Shown: positions 35,901-44,095, counted from the first letter of the stretch. The stretch is 46,986 bases of DNA from Mycobacterium sp. (GCA_003987775.1 RXJD01000033.1:1-46986); one strand, 5' to 3'. Translations and numbers: made by a program. Notes: generated by a model from the sequence alone, not told the origin.

Positions 35901-38761
35901 TGACAGGTGCCTTCGATGTGGCGGCCGCCGGCGGTCATGCCTTGGGCGGCGTTGATGGTGCTGGCGTATCCCAGGGTGGTGTAGGTGCGCGCGTAGCGGG
36001 CGGGCAGGCGCACCGGTGTGGCGTGTCCGCCCAGCGGCACCACGGTCAGCGCGCCGTCGTCGTGGACGGTGCGGATGGTCCAGCGGTGGCCGTTTTTGAC
36101 CCAGCTGCCGTTGCTGTCGGTGACCAGGTAGCGGGCGTTCTTGCGGGTGGCGATGCAGTCGCCGGCCGACGCGGTCAGCCCGTCGGCCAGGGTCACGGTG
36201 GCCGCTGAGGTGCTGTCGTGGGTGCCGGCGAGTCGGTCCAGTCGGGCGCGTTCGTTGAGTTGGGCGACGATCTCGTGGGTGGGGGCCAACAGGATGGAGT
36301 CGCGGCCTGCGGCGCGGTCGGCTGCCCACGCCGCATAGGCCATGTCGGCGGCGGTGTCGTCGGCTCCGACGTGGACGCGGTGGTGGTCGATGTAGAAGCC
36401 GATACCGGCGGGGTCTCCGGCGCGGATGGCCAGGCTGGCGGCGGCTTCGGCGTTGCCGGTTTCGGGGTGGGTGAAGCGCACGACGGTGTTCAGGGTGACC
36501 GCGTTGCGGCGGTCGGCGAGGTCGCGCAGGATGCCGCCGGCGGAGATGGATGCCAGTTGCTGGTCATCCCCGACCAGGCGCACGCTGGCACCGCGTGCCA
36601 GCGCGTGGGAGATGGCGGTGTCCAGGTCGAAGGTGGACGCCATGCCGGCTTCGTCGACGATGAGCAGGGTGTCTGCGCTGATGGTGTCGAACCATTGTCG
36701 GGCGGGGTCGTCGTCGGGGGCGTGCGGTTCGCTGCGGGTGCCGGTGAGCTGGACGAGTTTGGCGATGGTGTCGGTGGCTGCGCCGAGGTCTTCGGCCAAG
36801 ACTTCGGCCGCTCCGGCGGTGGGGGCCAGCCCGATCACGGTGCCGCCGCTGTTGCGCCAGGCCGCCGCCAGGGCGGCCATGGCGGTGGTTTTGCCGCTAC
36901 CCGCTGGGGCCAGTGCGAGCTGCACGCGGGCACCGGAGGTGGCCATGTCCTTGACCAGTGCGGTTTGTCCGTCGTTGAGCGCCAGACCGGTGTTGGCGTG
37001 GGTTTCCAGCAGCGCCAGCCCGATGCTGTCGTCGTCGACGGTGCGGCCGTCGCGCCGCGTGGCGGCGGCCAGGATGCGCCGCTCGGCGGCCATGACGTCG
37101 GTGCTGGTGTAGACGGTGGAGTCATGGCGGGTGTAGACGCTGGCACCGTCGATGCGGCGCAGGACGGCGGGCTCGTTTTTCTCGGTGTCGGCGTGGCTGG
37201 TCAGCGCGATACTGTGCTCGCCCAGGGCGGTGGCCACGATGCGGTTGACCAGTTCGGGACCGCCAGGGTGGTGTTCGTAGCGCAGTTGGCGTTGGGCTTC
37301 GGCGCGGACGTGGTTGACCGTCCACGTGGCGCGGGTTTGGGCGACGTTGTCGATGACCTGGGCGGCTTGGGTGCTGATCCATTGCGTGGTGATCTGGGCC
37401 CGCACCGGCGGGTCGCGGCTGGTGACGTCGGCGATCATGTCGGTCACGGCGCGCTGGCCACCGAGGACGCCGATCGCTTGGCCGCGCCAGGTGTGGCGTT
37501 GCTCGCCTCGTGAGCGCGGTTCGTGTTTGGCTTGCCGGGTTTCCAGGGTTGCCTGCTGGGACAGTGCGAGCATCTCCACGGCGGTCGGTTCGCGGCCGTG
37601 GGCGGTGTGGAATCGTTTGGCCAGCTGCCCGACTCGGTGGTCGATCGCGGTGCTGCGCGAGGAGTACGCATCGAGGAGTTCCTCGGGGATTCCGTCGATT
37701 TCACGCACCGGGCGCTTGCCGCGTGTGGCCGCTCTGGCCGCAAACCGGACGCCCAGTTTGTCGATAAGTAGGGACTCGATGCGGGTGTTGTAGAACTCGG
37801 AGGCGGCCACCGTGGCATGGTGCAGCGGAGTGCCGTCCAGGGCCAGCCAGCGGGGTACTCCGTCAGCGCCGATGACCTGCACCTTGTTGCTGATGACGAG
37901 GTGGGTGTGCAGGTTGGGGTCCCCGGCGCGGGAGTCGCGGTGATCGAATGCCGCTGCGATCAATCCGGTGGTGTTGACCTGGGCGACACCGTGGGCTCCC
38001 ATGCGCGAGAACGCCGCATTGTCTTCCAGGAAGGCCAGGGTTTCGGCGACCGCTTGGTGGTGGCAGTCCTCGAGGGTGCGCGCGATCGGCGCCGGGGCCA
38101 CCGCCCACAACGCTGACACCGATTTGACCGGGGTGAAGGTGAGGTCGTAGCCGGCCACGGCGGTGGTCGCAGCCCGCGACTGGCGGGCGATGAACCCCGA
38201 CAGTTCGCGGTCGTCAGCTGGTGGCCGACTATAGGTTTCAGCGAACAGTTCCTTCCCTACCGCAGTGCGGATGCGGGCGCGGAGCTCCGGGTCCAGGCCG
38301 GCCTTCGGGTCGGCGGCGGCGGCGATGTTGTAGTCGCGGTAGGCCTGCCGCAAACGGGTGCTGAACCGGTTGTCCTTGCTGCTGATCGGGAATGGGCGAC
38401 CCAGCCGTGCCGCCGCCAGCGCGCCCGCCTTACCTACCCCGAGCCCAGTCAGGTGGCGGGTGATCCGATCGGCGTTGGGGTGCAAGCCTTCCCCGAACAA
38501 CGCCTTCATCTGGTCCTCGCTGACCTGTGAGCCGTGCTCGACTCCCCAATACTGGGCGACCAGGGGATCGCAGGCGTCCCGCGAGACCGGCTTGCCCAGC
38601 GCGGCCAGGCCGCGACCCATCCACACACCCGGGGTTTCACCTTTGGCGCTGTAGTAATCGGCCAGGCTCGGCCTGCCCCGATCGGTGGCATCCGAGGCGG
38701 CGACCTGCCGGATCAGGTACATGTACCCGTCTCCGGCGGTCAACTTGTGCAAGCCCATCAC
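32933..38761 (-). CDS. MobF-family conjugative relaxase-helicase (TraA/TrwC-like)
   Basis: 1,942 residues. The N-terminal TrwC-type relaxase has candidate catalytic tyrosines Y36-Y37 (ADYYSAKGETPG), the helix segment YDLTFTPVKSVSALWA (~205-220) and the HUH metal site H274…H285-T-H287 (DPNLHTHLV). A RecD/TraI-type helicase follows, with Walker A APAGSGKTT (618-626) and Walker B LLIVDEAGM. The long His/Ala-rich C-terminal region is coiled coil plus a second P-loop-less ATPase-like stretch (LLIVDDADQ). It nicks oriT, stays on the 5' end and unwinds the plasmid. Start GTG 38761 or ATG 38758. Confidence 0.93.
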   Translation of the reverse strand: MMGLHKLTAGDGYMYLIRQVAASDATDRGRPSLADYYSAKGETPGVWMGRGLAALGKPVSRDACDPLVAQYWGVEHGSQVSEDQMKALFGEGLHPNADRITRHLTGLGVGKAGALAAARLGRPFPISSKDNRFSTRLRQAYRDYNIAAAADPKAGLDPELRARIRTAVGKELFAETYSRPPADDRELSGFIARQSRAATTAVAGYDLTFTPVKSVSALWAVAPAPIARTLEDCHHQAVAETLAFLEDNAAFSRMGAHGVAQVNTTGLIAAAFDHRDSRAGDPNLHTHLVISNKVQVIGADGVPRWLALDGTPLHHATVAASEFYNTRIESLLIDKLGVRFAARAATRGKRPVREIDGIPEELLDAYSSRSTAIDHRVGQLAKRFHTAHGREPTAVEMLALSQQATLETRQAKHEPRSRGEQRHTWRGQAIGVLGGQRAVTDMIADVTSRDPPVRAQITTQWISTQAAQVIDNVAQTRATWTVNHVRAEAQRQLRYEHHPGGPELVNRIVATALGEHSIALTSHADTEKNEPAVLRRIDGASVYTRHDSTVYTSTDVMAAERRILAAATRRDGRTVDDDSIGLALLETHANTGLALNDGQTALVKDMATSGARVQLALAPAGSGKTTAMAALAAAWRNSGGTVIGLAPTAGAAEVLAEDLGAATDTIAKLVQLTGTRSEPHAPDDDPARQWFDTISADTLLIVDEAGMASTFDLDTAISHALARGASVRLVGDDQQLASISAGGILRDLADRRNAVTLNTVVRFTHPETGNAEAAASLAIRAGDPAGIGFYIDHHRVHVGADDTAADMAYAAWAADRAAGRDSILLAPTHEIVAQLNERARLDRLAGTHDSTSAATVTLADGLTASAGDCIATRKNARYLVTDSNGSWVKNGHRWTIRTVHDDGALTVVPLGGHATPVRLPARYARTYTTLGYASTINAAQGMTAGGRHIEGTCHTVINDRLSRQLLYVALTRGRTANHLYGSTSEADPHRILAPKATHPPTAVDVLSTILGRDGAQRSAHSAAAADADPFTRLHRAAAMYTDALTAAAEQHAGPTIMSSIDTAATAVRGDLTDAQAWPVLRRNLALLAVDGHDPIAALHQAAATPLGDPHDPAAVLEWRLPTPPGTAAERVGPLRWLPAVPDELTTHPTWGPYLTERAQLVADLANQIRDTARHWTPDTAPTWARPLLNNRAPLMAEIAVFRAAHDVDTADTRITGPEQHPSRSAAVQHLIHTRLDASLTRAEDAAGRWRQLADRTNPHLARDPFWPRLATHLDDAARAGADIPTLLHNAINAGGPLPDEMAAAALWWRLAGTLAPPSLERADTRLRPAWTDELHHLLGTRIAEAVITDPSWPALVAAVTASDWAPADLLAAATEHLHDIAATTPLRPDEYARLLTYRIELLTHRAATIDPDIPHPAEDLHTPQPVEQLDLFTPAVPHPADTLDEPPPDPYDYPYGFAEDDLAGLDVNDLPTQRPPTTERVDNIDIPALRARRHAAHQHAQALAEEILRGGGPAERAAADELAELRRLQHHQRPHQYALAHAHKLWVHAEDTAELHHQLLTQLDAAITAAHQHGDTAAAHRYQQHHHDITQQTPRITTAVDTARQRLDTARSALLGTAGGAEGIITDRHIHTLRAKALHADTQALTAARRHARDVDNQLARAENIAARSFAENPAHIYDLAAELPQLRDEIDYLAAASAASPAALYHPPATALAGLDEPHRHTVTALASSIHTVQPLHIHPGADKAGLLGALAATAHHHNHRILALPASPTAIDYATTHRYADTAATPEQTQAHIENHRWKLPPGTLLIVDDADQLPSDQLRRLTHTAAMTNTKLILITTPENHRQPTHTLLDVLADNLPHTQHIGTPTAPTQPRTAIARAEHHLATTNNPTGARTQAAELLTRRNELLEHLRDVDSTPAQLDAITRREQCRDRDNSHGIER

Positions 38762-39003
38762 CGCGGCATCACCTCAGCCCGAAAACTATGGGGGGCCTAC
38801 CCCTTAGGCCTGGGCCGTTATAAAACCGTGACCCTGAGTGCAAGAGGTGTGATGTTCGGCCGTAGGGAAAAGTTAGGGCACCCTAAGTGCCGTTCGGGGC
38901 GGCGGTGAGCGATCGGGTGCGAAGCCCGGTGATGGGTGCGGTCGGAAAGATTTTTGGCTTGCGTTGCGGCGCTGGGGGGTTGGTGGGGCTTAGCGTGTGA
39001 TCC
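38762..39003. other. Candidate origin of transfer (oriT)
   Basis: The non-coding gap between the divergent relaxase gene and a small DNA-binding-like gene. It contains two inverted repeats: GGCCTA/TAGGCC (38794-38799, 38805-38810) and TTAGGG/CCCTAA (38873-38878, 38881-38886), with an AT-rich TTATAAAA between them, unusual in this GC-rich region. MobF plasmids usually carry oriT near the relaxase gene. Promoters for both flanking genes should also be here; TAGCGT 7 nt before ATG 39004 suggests a leaderless transcript. Confidence 0.5.
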
Positions 39004-39534
39004 ATGGCGAACACAGTGATCAGCAAGCAGGCCCGCCGCGCCGCGCGCGAGGCCGCCAGCGCCGCCCAGGACGACGTGGTGCGCCGCACCCGGGCCAACG
39101 TCGAGGATCTGGGACGGTATTTCTCGGCCCGCGAGCGCGTCGAGGCCGTCGACGGGTGGCTTGCGGCGCGTCAGCAGGTGTTGCGCGAGGACGCCGAGCG
39201 CCGCCGCGGCGCGCAGCGCGTGGTGTGCGGGCAGGCGCTGGCGGCGATGCGCGATCGGGGGGAGCCCCTGCGTGAGATCGCGCGGATGGCCAAGCTCTCC
39301 GAAAAGCAAGCCCGCGAACTGATTCGGGAAGCCGAGGCTGCCGCGCAGAATGCCACGCCGCCGGCCGCGGACGAGTCGGCAACGGCGGCGCAGCCGCCGG
39401 CCGCTGACGACGCGGCGGCACAACCAGCCGCTGACCCTGCCGGCGGTGCCGTCGAGGCGAACGGGGCGGCGGCAGACGCGATCCGAAGCGGGGCCGCTGT
39501 GAAGGCGCTGGCGCCGTCATCGGCGACGGCCTGA
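39004..39534 (+). CDS. HTH-like small protein next to oriT candidate
   Basis: 176 residues. Charged, helical N-terminal half (Arg/Ala/Glu-rich), then REIARMAKLSEKQARELIREAE, which looks like a helix-turn-helix, then a disordered Ala/Pro/Asp tail. Position beside the oriT candidate suggests a relaxosome accessory protein; inferred. Probably leaderless from a TAGCGT box. Confidence 0.6.
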   Translation: MANTVISKQARRAAREAASAAQDDVVRRTRANVEDLGRYFSARERVEAVDGWLAARQQVLREDAERRRGAQRVVCGQALAAMRDRGEPLREIARMAKLSEKQARELIREAEAAAQNATPPAADESATAAQPPAADDAAAQPAADPAGGAVEANGAAADAIRSGAAVKALAPSSATA

Positions 39535-39619
39535 GAAGGTCCGATGTCGGTGTACGCGGCGAGGATGGGTGCGGGTGCGGCAACCGGGCCGCTCGCAGGC
39601 ATCGAAACGCAGTGGGGTC

Positions 39620-40144
39620 ATGGGACGTTCGCAACCGCTACAACTGGTCGTTGATCCGGTCGCGCATGCCGAGGAGTTGGCGCGCTTTGCCGCCCACGTG
39701 GTGCGCGGCCCCGGAGCGGAGGATTGCGCGATCTGGACCGGCGCGGTGGGAACCGACGGCTACGGCAGGTTCTGGGTCGGGCGCGGGTCGGACCGGATCA
39801 TGGTGCGCCCGAACCGGTATGCGCTGGCGGCCGCATTGGAAGGCGAACCGTTGGCACCGTGGGTGCGCGCTCTGCACGGCTGCGACAACCCGGCGTGTGT
39901 GCGGGTAAGCCTGCCCGGCGAGGTTGGGTTGCTGCACATCGTGGGCGGCAGCCAGCGCGACAACATGGTGATGATGGCGCGGGCGGGCCGGGGCGGCGGG
40001 CGCGTGCCGATCCGGCAGGGCGACAACGGTCTTCGGGCGCGCCGCGAGCGGGCGGTGGCGTTACGCGAAGCGGTGCGCCACGGGTGGGACGGCGAGGCGG
40101 TGGCTGCGGCGTTGCTGGGGTCAGGAGATCCCACGTTGTGGTGA
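39620..40144 (+). CDS. HNH endonuclease-like protein
   Basis: 174 residues from ATG 39620 (GTG 39569 possible). Features: CAIWTGAVGTDGYGRFWVGR, then ALHGCDNPACVRV and SQRDNMVMMARAG, the order seen in phage-type HNH nucleases (C-x-W...GYG...HxCDNPxC...NM). It may be a nickase or homing-type enzyme, or a non-catalytic DNA-binding derivative. Ends 24 bp before a bidirectional terminator. Confidence 0.65.
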   Translation: MGRSQPLQLVVDPVAHAEELARFAAHVVRGPGAEDCAIWTGAVGTDGYGRFWVGRGSDRIMVRPNRYALAAALEGEPLAPWVRALHGCDNPACVRVSLPGEVGLLHIVGGSQRDNMVMMARAGRGGGRVPIRQGDNGLRARRERAVALREAVRHGWDGEAVAAALLGSGDPTLW

Positions 40145-40168
40145 ACCAGCGCTGGACGGTGCATCAAG

Positions 40169-40219
40169 GGGGGTGCCCGACCACAATCCCGTCGGGTGGG
40201 TCCGTGGTCGGGCACCCCC
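40169..40219. terminator. Bidirectional terminator
   Basis: A perfect 16-bp inverted repeat (40169-40184 and 40204-40219; right arm GTGGTCGGGCACCCCC) with a 19-nt loop lies between the convergent genes ending at 40144 (+) and 40232 (-). It closes the left end of the cassette array. Confidence 0.85.
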
Positions 40220-40231
40220 GGGGACCGCACG

Positions 40232-40768
40232 TTACCAGTGCAGGTTCCACCCGGGTCCGGGGTGGCTGAGGCGGTAGTGGAGGCGGTCGCGCGCCCAGGC
40301 CCCGAAGTTCTGCGAATTGGGTGTGGTGCGTTCGGATTCCACGGTCAGCGAAGGCAGCGGTGTGCGCCGCCACCCGGTGTGGTCGGCGACCAGATCGGTG
40401 TGGGCGAGGTATTCGCGCTTGTCGAGGTTGCACAGATAGCCTCTGCCGGTCGACACGGTTGCCTCGCCGAGTGGTCTGTTCGGTGCTACGCCGTCGGCCA
40501 CGAGTCTGTCGAACCGCACGAAATGGCGGTCCTCGACGAGGAAGTACAGCGCGGCCTGGTGCCCGGGATCGGGGTGGGCGTAGTCACCGGCCCAGACCAG
40601 GCGCAGGCCGCCGTCGAGAGCCAGCAGCGTGAGCACCGCAGACATCAGCGGGGCGTCGGCGCGGGTGTGCCCGGCCAGTTTGAGGCCCGAACCGTAGTCG
40701 GCGGGGTCCAGCGCGCAGACGATGTGTCCGGCGGTGTTGAGAAAGGTCGGGGTGAAGTACTCGCCCAT
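40232..40768 (-). CDS. Unknown protein, array cassette 1 (second gene)
   Basis: 178 residues from ATG 40768 with AAAGGAG 8 nt upstream. Soluble, mixed alpha/beta composition; ends GPGWNLHW. No family recognised. It follows the 113-residue gene in the R1-driven operon and ends at the 40169-40219 terminator. As part of a putative leading region it is a candidate early-expressed establishment factor. Confidence 0.75.
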   Translation of the reverse strand: MGEYFTPTFLNTAGHIVCALDPADYGSGLKLAGHTRADAPLMSAVLTLLALDGGLRLVWAGDYAHPDPGHQAALYFLVEDRHFVRFDRLVADGVAPNRPLGEATVSTGRGYLCNLDKREYLAHTDLVADHTGWRRTPLPSLTVESERTTPNSQNFGAWARDRLHYRLSHPGPGWNLHW

Positions 40769-40796
40769 GAGTTCGGCTCCTTTCGGTGTCGGGGGT

Positions 40797-41138
40797 TCAG
40801 CGGACGATGCCGGCGGACAGGGTGGTGGCGGAGATCGGCTTCCATCCGATTGGGGCGACTACCCAAGCGGTTTCGCCGGTAACGACGACGTCGCCCACGG
40901 ACAGGCTGCGGTTCCCGGCCAGGCGGTAGCGCAGCGCCCAGATGTGTTCGGGGTCGTCAATGTTGAGCTGTTCGAAGACCACGTTAAGGGCGGCGTCGAC
41001 GACGGCGGATCCGGTGAGGTGCTCGGGGAGCTCGAGGTCGAAGCTTTCGGCCATGCGCAGTCGGGCGGTGGTCTCGTTGAATCCGAAGAAGCGGGCGTGG
41101 GCGTGGTTGAGGTAGACGGTGGTCCGCAGAGTGGTCAA
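40797..41138 (-). CDS. Unknown protein, array cassette 1 (first gene)
   Basis: 113 residues starting at TTG 41138, chosen because AAAGGA lies 8 nt before it and every other array gene has the same ribosome site; the frame is open to 41192. Sequence LRTTVYLNHAHARFFGFNE… and a C-terminal beta-rich part (GDVVVTGETAWVVAPIGW). Not recognised. Confidence 0.7.
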   Translation of the reverse strand: MTTLRTTVYLNHAHARFFGFNETTARLRMAESFDLELPEHLTGSAVVDAALNVVFEQLNIDDPEHIWALRYRLAGNRSLSVGDVVVTGETAWVVAPIGWKPISATTLSAGIVR

Positions 41139-41183
41139 GGGAAGAGTCCTTTCGTGGAAGGTTGTGTGCCGGCCGGCACGGGG

Positions 41184-41352
41184 TGTGGGCAAGCGGGTGA
41201 GGGTGAGCTGTCAACCCCGAAGAGTCCGGTGGTGGAGCCGGCGGATTTGTCGCCCGCGAGCGCAGCGAGTTGGTAGGGCGGCAAATGTCCTCCGCCGCCG
41301 GCGCCACCGGCGGGCGTGGGTGGACAGCTCGGGCCCCCGCCCGGTTAGCGTG
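41184..41352 (-). promoter_or_regulatory. R1: palindromic promoter element (candidate ssDNA promoter)
   Basis: Copy 1 of a five-copy element. Left arm (minus strand) GGGTTGACAGCTC pairs with right arm GGGTGGACAGCTC (from 41318). On the right arm TGGACA (41321-41326) is followed after 19 nt by TAGCGT (41346-41351), while the left arm has no TAnnnT at that place. The centre (~41225-41312) is a second palindrome. Directs the 41138/40768 genes if folded as single-stranded DNA. Confidence 0.5.
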
Positions 41353-41460
41353 TGCGCCCCGTCGAGCGGCAAATCAAGGTGAGTGGCTACGCAGGTGGCC
41401 GCCGCTGAGGCGGCCCGCCCGCGCGCCGTCAGGCGCGGCGGTGAGGCCGGAAGAAAAGGG

Positions 41461-41501
41461 GGGCCCGGCCAACCCCGGTGTGTGGGGAGCTGGCCGGGCC
41501 C
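41461..41501 (-). terminator. Terminator of DUF932 gene
   Basis: An 11-bp stem (41461-41471 GGGCCCGGCCA with 41491-41501) starts 12 bp after the stop; on the minus strand it is followed by CCCTTTTCTTCC. Same design as the other array terminators. Confidence 0.8.
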
Positions 41502-41513
41502 GGGCGGGTCGGG

Positions 41514-42557
41514 TTAGAGCGTCTGCAGCATCCGGAAGCCTTGGGCTTTGAGCGAACTGGTGCTGGCGGCGCTGGCGATGTTGCGCAGCGCGCGGGCGGT
41601 GGCCGCGTCACTGCTGGTGCGGGCACCTCGGACCGGGACGTGATGATCGAGGTATTCGGTGACGGCGTTGTAGGCCGCCCACCGGGTTCCGGCGATCGGG
41701 GTGAGGGTCGGCGAGAACGTCCACAGCTTCACGATGCCGCCCGCCCGTTCGCGGCGGTGCCGGCGGGTCGCGGTGCTGCTGGCGGCGTCGACCTCGAACA
41801 ACTGGTGAGCGAAGTCGCGGACCTGATCGGTGTCCATCTCGCGGGCATACAGCGCTGCCGCTTCAGCCTCGAACGCCTGGGCGTAGCGCCAGGTCAGTTT
41901 CAGCGCCTTACGGGCCTCCAAGATGGCCGCCCGGGCCCCTCCGGTGTGCCGGATTCCCCAGCTGGCCTTGGCATCCCGCAACGCCGCCGATTGGGTGTTG
42001 GCGCACACGATCCGGATCGGGGTGATGAGGAAGGTGAACTTCGAGGACCCGTCGTGGGAATTCAACGCCGCCAGATAGAGCTCGGTGCGGTCTTGGGTGC
42101 CGTCGCGGCCGTCGAACACGATCGCCTCGGGCAGCTTCATGGTGACGAAGGTTTCCCGCCCGCCGCGCAACGCTCCGGCGGTCTCGAAGTGCGCCCCGCT
42201 TTCGTCGACGAGGGCGTCGAGCAAATCACACGACGCCTCGTTTTGGACGGGCTCGTACTTGCTGCCCACCACGCCGAGGACATCCAGGCGCCCGTTGATG
42301 GGGTTGGTGCGCACGGTGGCGTAGAAATCGGGCACCGCCAGGGGTTCGGGTGCGGTGACGCCGCTTTCGTCGATGACGGGCTCCTGGGGCACCTGCAAGG
42401 CCATCTTGCGGACGTTCCAGCCGGCCAGGTGGGCGGCGTCGAGGGCTTCGCGTGCGGTCATAGTGTGGCCGACGGTTTGGCCCAGCCGGTGCCAGTGGTC
42501 GCTGCGTGAGTTGGCGAAGGATGCGATGCCGCCGGTGATGTCGAGTTCGTGTGCCAT
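41514..42557 (-). CDS. DUF932 / TIGR03299-type phage-plasmid protein
   Basis: 347 residues from ATG 42557 (GAAAGGA ribosome site). The frame is open to 42932 but that part lies in R2. The N-terminus MAHELDITGGIASFANSRSD, the WHRLGQTV motif and the central SHDGSSKFTFLITPIRIVCANT are characteristic of DUF932. Biochemical role unknown; members are common near plasmid transfer origins and in phages. Driven by R2 and closed by the 41461-41501 terminator. Confidence 0.9.
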   Translation of the reverse strand: MAHELDITGGIASFANSRSDHWHRLGQTVGHTMTAREALDAAHLAGWNVRKMALQVPQEPVIDESGVTAPEPLAVPDFYATVRTNPINGRLDVLGVVGSKYEPVQNEASCDLLDALVDESGAHFETAGALRGGRETFVTMKLPEAIVFDGRDGTQDRTELYLAALNSHDGSSKFTFLITPIRIVCANTQSAALRDAKASWGIRHTGGARAAILEARKALKLTWRYAQAFEAEAAALYAREMDTDQVRDFAHQLFEVDAASSTATRRHRRERAGGIVKLWTFSPTLTPIAGTRWAAYNAVTEYLDHHVPVRGARTSSDAATARALRNIASAASTSSLKAQGFRMLQTL

Positions 42558-42603
42558 GAGGGTGTTCCTTTCGGGAAACGGTGTCGTGGTGCGCCGGTCG
42601 GCG

Positions 42604-42804
42604 CAGGGGTGCTTGCAAGCGGGTGGGGGTGGACGGTCAACCCCGAAGAGTCCACGGCGGGTGCTCGCCGGGTTTTCGGCCCGCGCCCGCCCGGCGCGCA
42701 GCGCCACCGGGCGGGCTGGCATAGGGCCGAAAACGGTCACTCGGGACGGCGATGCCCGACCGTGGGCGTGGGTTGAGCGGACGGGCCCCCACCCGGTTAC
42801 CATT
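42604..42804 (-). promoter_or_regulatory. R2: palindromic promoter element (candidate ssDNA promoter)
   Basis: Copy 2. The right arm has TTGAGC (42773-42778), a 19-nt spacer and TACCAT (42798-42803). The left arm, read on the minus strand, starts GGGTTGACCG and shares CCCCCACCCG with the right arm, but shows CTTGCAAGC where the right arm has the -10. The central part differs from R3/R4, yet is again palindromic (TTTTCGGCCC … GGGCCGAAAA). Precedes the DUF932 gene. Confidence 0.5.
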
Positions 42805-42921
42805 CGCGCCCTGCTGACAGGCAAAAAAGTTGAGGGACTACGGATTCCGCGACGCCACGGGCGGCAGCGACAGGGACTTCCTACGGCGGCTGGCCGGGGG
42901 TGGGGCCGGAAGAAAAAGGGG

Positions 42922-42962
42922 GGCCCGGCCAACCCCCGAGTGTGAAGGGTGCTGGCCGGGCC
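42922..42962 (-). terminator. Terminator of the 105-residue gene
   Basis: A 10-bp stem GGCCCGGCCA (42922-42931) with TGGCCGGGCC (42953-42962); on the minus strand followed by CCCCTTTTTCTTCC. Confidence 0.8.
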
Positions 42963-42977
42963 GCGGGTAGATCGGGT

Positions 42978-43295
42978 TCAGGTCAGGCCTGCGGCGACCA
43001 GGGCACGCCGGATGGCGGCCAGGTCGGCGATGGTGTCGTTGAGCATGGCCCAGGTCTGCCAACCGCGCAGGGCGGCGTCGACGTCGGTGTGTGCGACGCG
43101 GGGGCGGGTGAGCGCTTGGGTGCGGCCGTGGTCGGGGCGGCGGGTGTCGTCGATGACGGCAACGAGTTGGCCGGTTCCGTCGAACAGGCGCGGGTCACCG
43201 GGGGATGCCCAGTTGAGTTGGAACCGCAGCTGGCGGGTGATGTTGTCGGCCGGGTCGACGAAGTCGAGGGCCAGTCCGTAGTCGATGTCGGGCAT
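42978..43295 (-). CDS. Unknown small protein, array cassette 3 (second gene)
   Basis: 105 residues from ATG 43295 with AAGGAG 9 nt upstream; the open frame extends to 43571 but overlaps the next gene. MPDIDYGLALDFVDPADN at the N-terminus, beta-rich middle, helical C-terminus. Not recognised. It has no R element of its own: a hairpin separates it from the upstream gene, so it may depend on read-through. Confidence 0.7.
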   Translation of the reverse strand: MPDIDYGLALDFVDPADNITRQLRFQLNWASPGDPRLFDGTGQLVAVIDDTRRPDHGRTQALTRPRVAHTDVDAALRGWQTWAMLNDTIADLAAIRRALVAAGLT

Positions 43296-43330
43296 GAGAG
43301 ATCTCCTTGAAGCGGTTGGGGTATGGGAAA

Positions 43331-43360
43331 CCCGGCCCGCCGAGGGGCTGGCGGGCCGGG
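43331..43360 (-). terminator. Hairpin downstream of the 161-residue gene
   Basis: A perfect 11-bp stem (43331-43341 CCCGGCCCGCC with 43350-43360), 8-nt loop, followed on the minus strand by TTTCCC. Lies in the 89-bp gap before the 105-residue gene; probably a partial terminator. Confidence 0.65.
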
Positions 43361-43384
43361 CTGTGGGGTCGTCGGTGGGTGCTC

Positions 43385-43870
43385 TTAGGCGGCGCGGCGG
43401 CGGTGGTGGTCGACCAGGTGCTCGATCGCGTCGTCGAGGGCGTCGTAGTCGGTCGGGCGGTGGTCGTCGATGGTGGTGGTCCACAGCGGGTCGTCGGCGT
43501 CGTCGAGTTCGTCGCCGGTAGCGGCGGCCAGGCGGTAGGTGTGGCCAGCGGCGGCCGCCGACCAGGCCCACTTGTTCTTGGGCAGGGCGTGGAAGGTGAG
43601 GTCGCCGGCGCGGACTTTGAGGATCCGGGTCACCGGGCGGGTGTGCAGGTCCGGTGTGGTGGCTTCGACGGCGGCGAGCTGGCCGTGGGCGTCGGTGGCC
43701 AGCAGGATCAGGCGGTGCCCACCGGTCGCGGTGCGTTCGTGCACGGTAGTCAGTGCGATGTCACCGTGGTTGTGCGCGGCGATGCGGGTGATTCCGTAGG
43801 CCTGCTCGGCGATGCGGCCCGCGGCCTCGTCGCACAGGTTGAAGGCGTGCTCGAATTCTGAGATCTCCAT
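43385..43870 (-). CDS. Unknown protein, array cassette 3 (first gene)
   Basis: 161 residues from ATG 43870, with GGAGA 9 nt upstream. Acidic and His-rich; the N-terminus EISEFEHAFNLCDEAAGRIAEQAYG is helical, the middle beta-rich, the C-terminus DYDALDDAIEHLVDHH acidic. The acidic character would suit a DNA-mimic or binding role, but no family is recognised. The leader is nearly identical to that of the DUF4192 gene (see R4). Confidence 0.7.
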   Translation of the reverse strand: MEISEFEHAFNLCDEAAGRIAEQAYGITRIAAHNHGDIALTTVHERTATGGHRLILLATDAHGQLAAVEATTPDLHTRPVTRILKVRAGDLTFHALPKNKWAWSAAAAGHTYRLAAATGDELDDADDPLWTTTIDDHRPTDYDALDDAIEHLVDHHRRRAA

Positions 43871-43920
43871 GGTCGTGTTCTCCGTTCGCTCAACGTGATT
43901 GGCTGCGCCGGTCAGCGCTA

Positions 43921-44095
43921 GGGGTGCGGTCAATCGGTCGAGGGTGGGCTGTCAACCCCGAAGAGTCCGGTGGTGGTGCCGGCGGATTTTCGGCCCGCGA
44001 GCGGCAGCGAGCTGGTAGGGCCGGAAATGTCCTCCGCCGCCGGCGCCACCACCGGGCGTGGGTTGACAGGTCGGGCCCCCGGCCGATTAGGCTGC
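43921..44095 (-). promoter_or_regulatory. R3: palindromic promoter element (candidate ssDNA promoter)
   Basis: Best-defined copy. The right arm has GGGTTGACAG, with -35 TTGACA 44063-44068, a 19-nt spacer and TAGGCT 44088-44093. The left arm on the minus strand reads GGGTTGACAG and then CCGATTGACCG. The arms thus pair over the -35 and over CGATT but not over the -10. The inner palindrome spans 43967-44055 (CCGGTGGTG … CACCACCGG). Precedes the 161-residue gene. Confidence 0.55.

Noticed and set aside
36218-37513. Long plus-strand frame opposite the relaxase gene (431 codons), with others such as 33302-34129 and 35102-36208
   Set aside because: Gly/Val-rich, low-complexity products and the codon-phase shadow expected opposite a GC-rich gene; the minus-strand relaxase has clear domains throughout.
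42811-42970. Peptide-like similarity between the right flanks of R2 and R3 (e.g. RDATGGS, FLRRLAGGGAGRK)
   Set aside because: No ribosome site, indels shift the frame at the 5' end, differences are not biased to third positions, and the frame runs into a terminator hairpin; DNA/RNA-level conservation is more likely.
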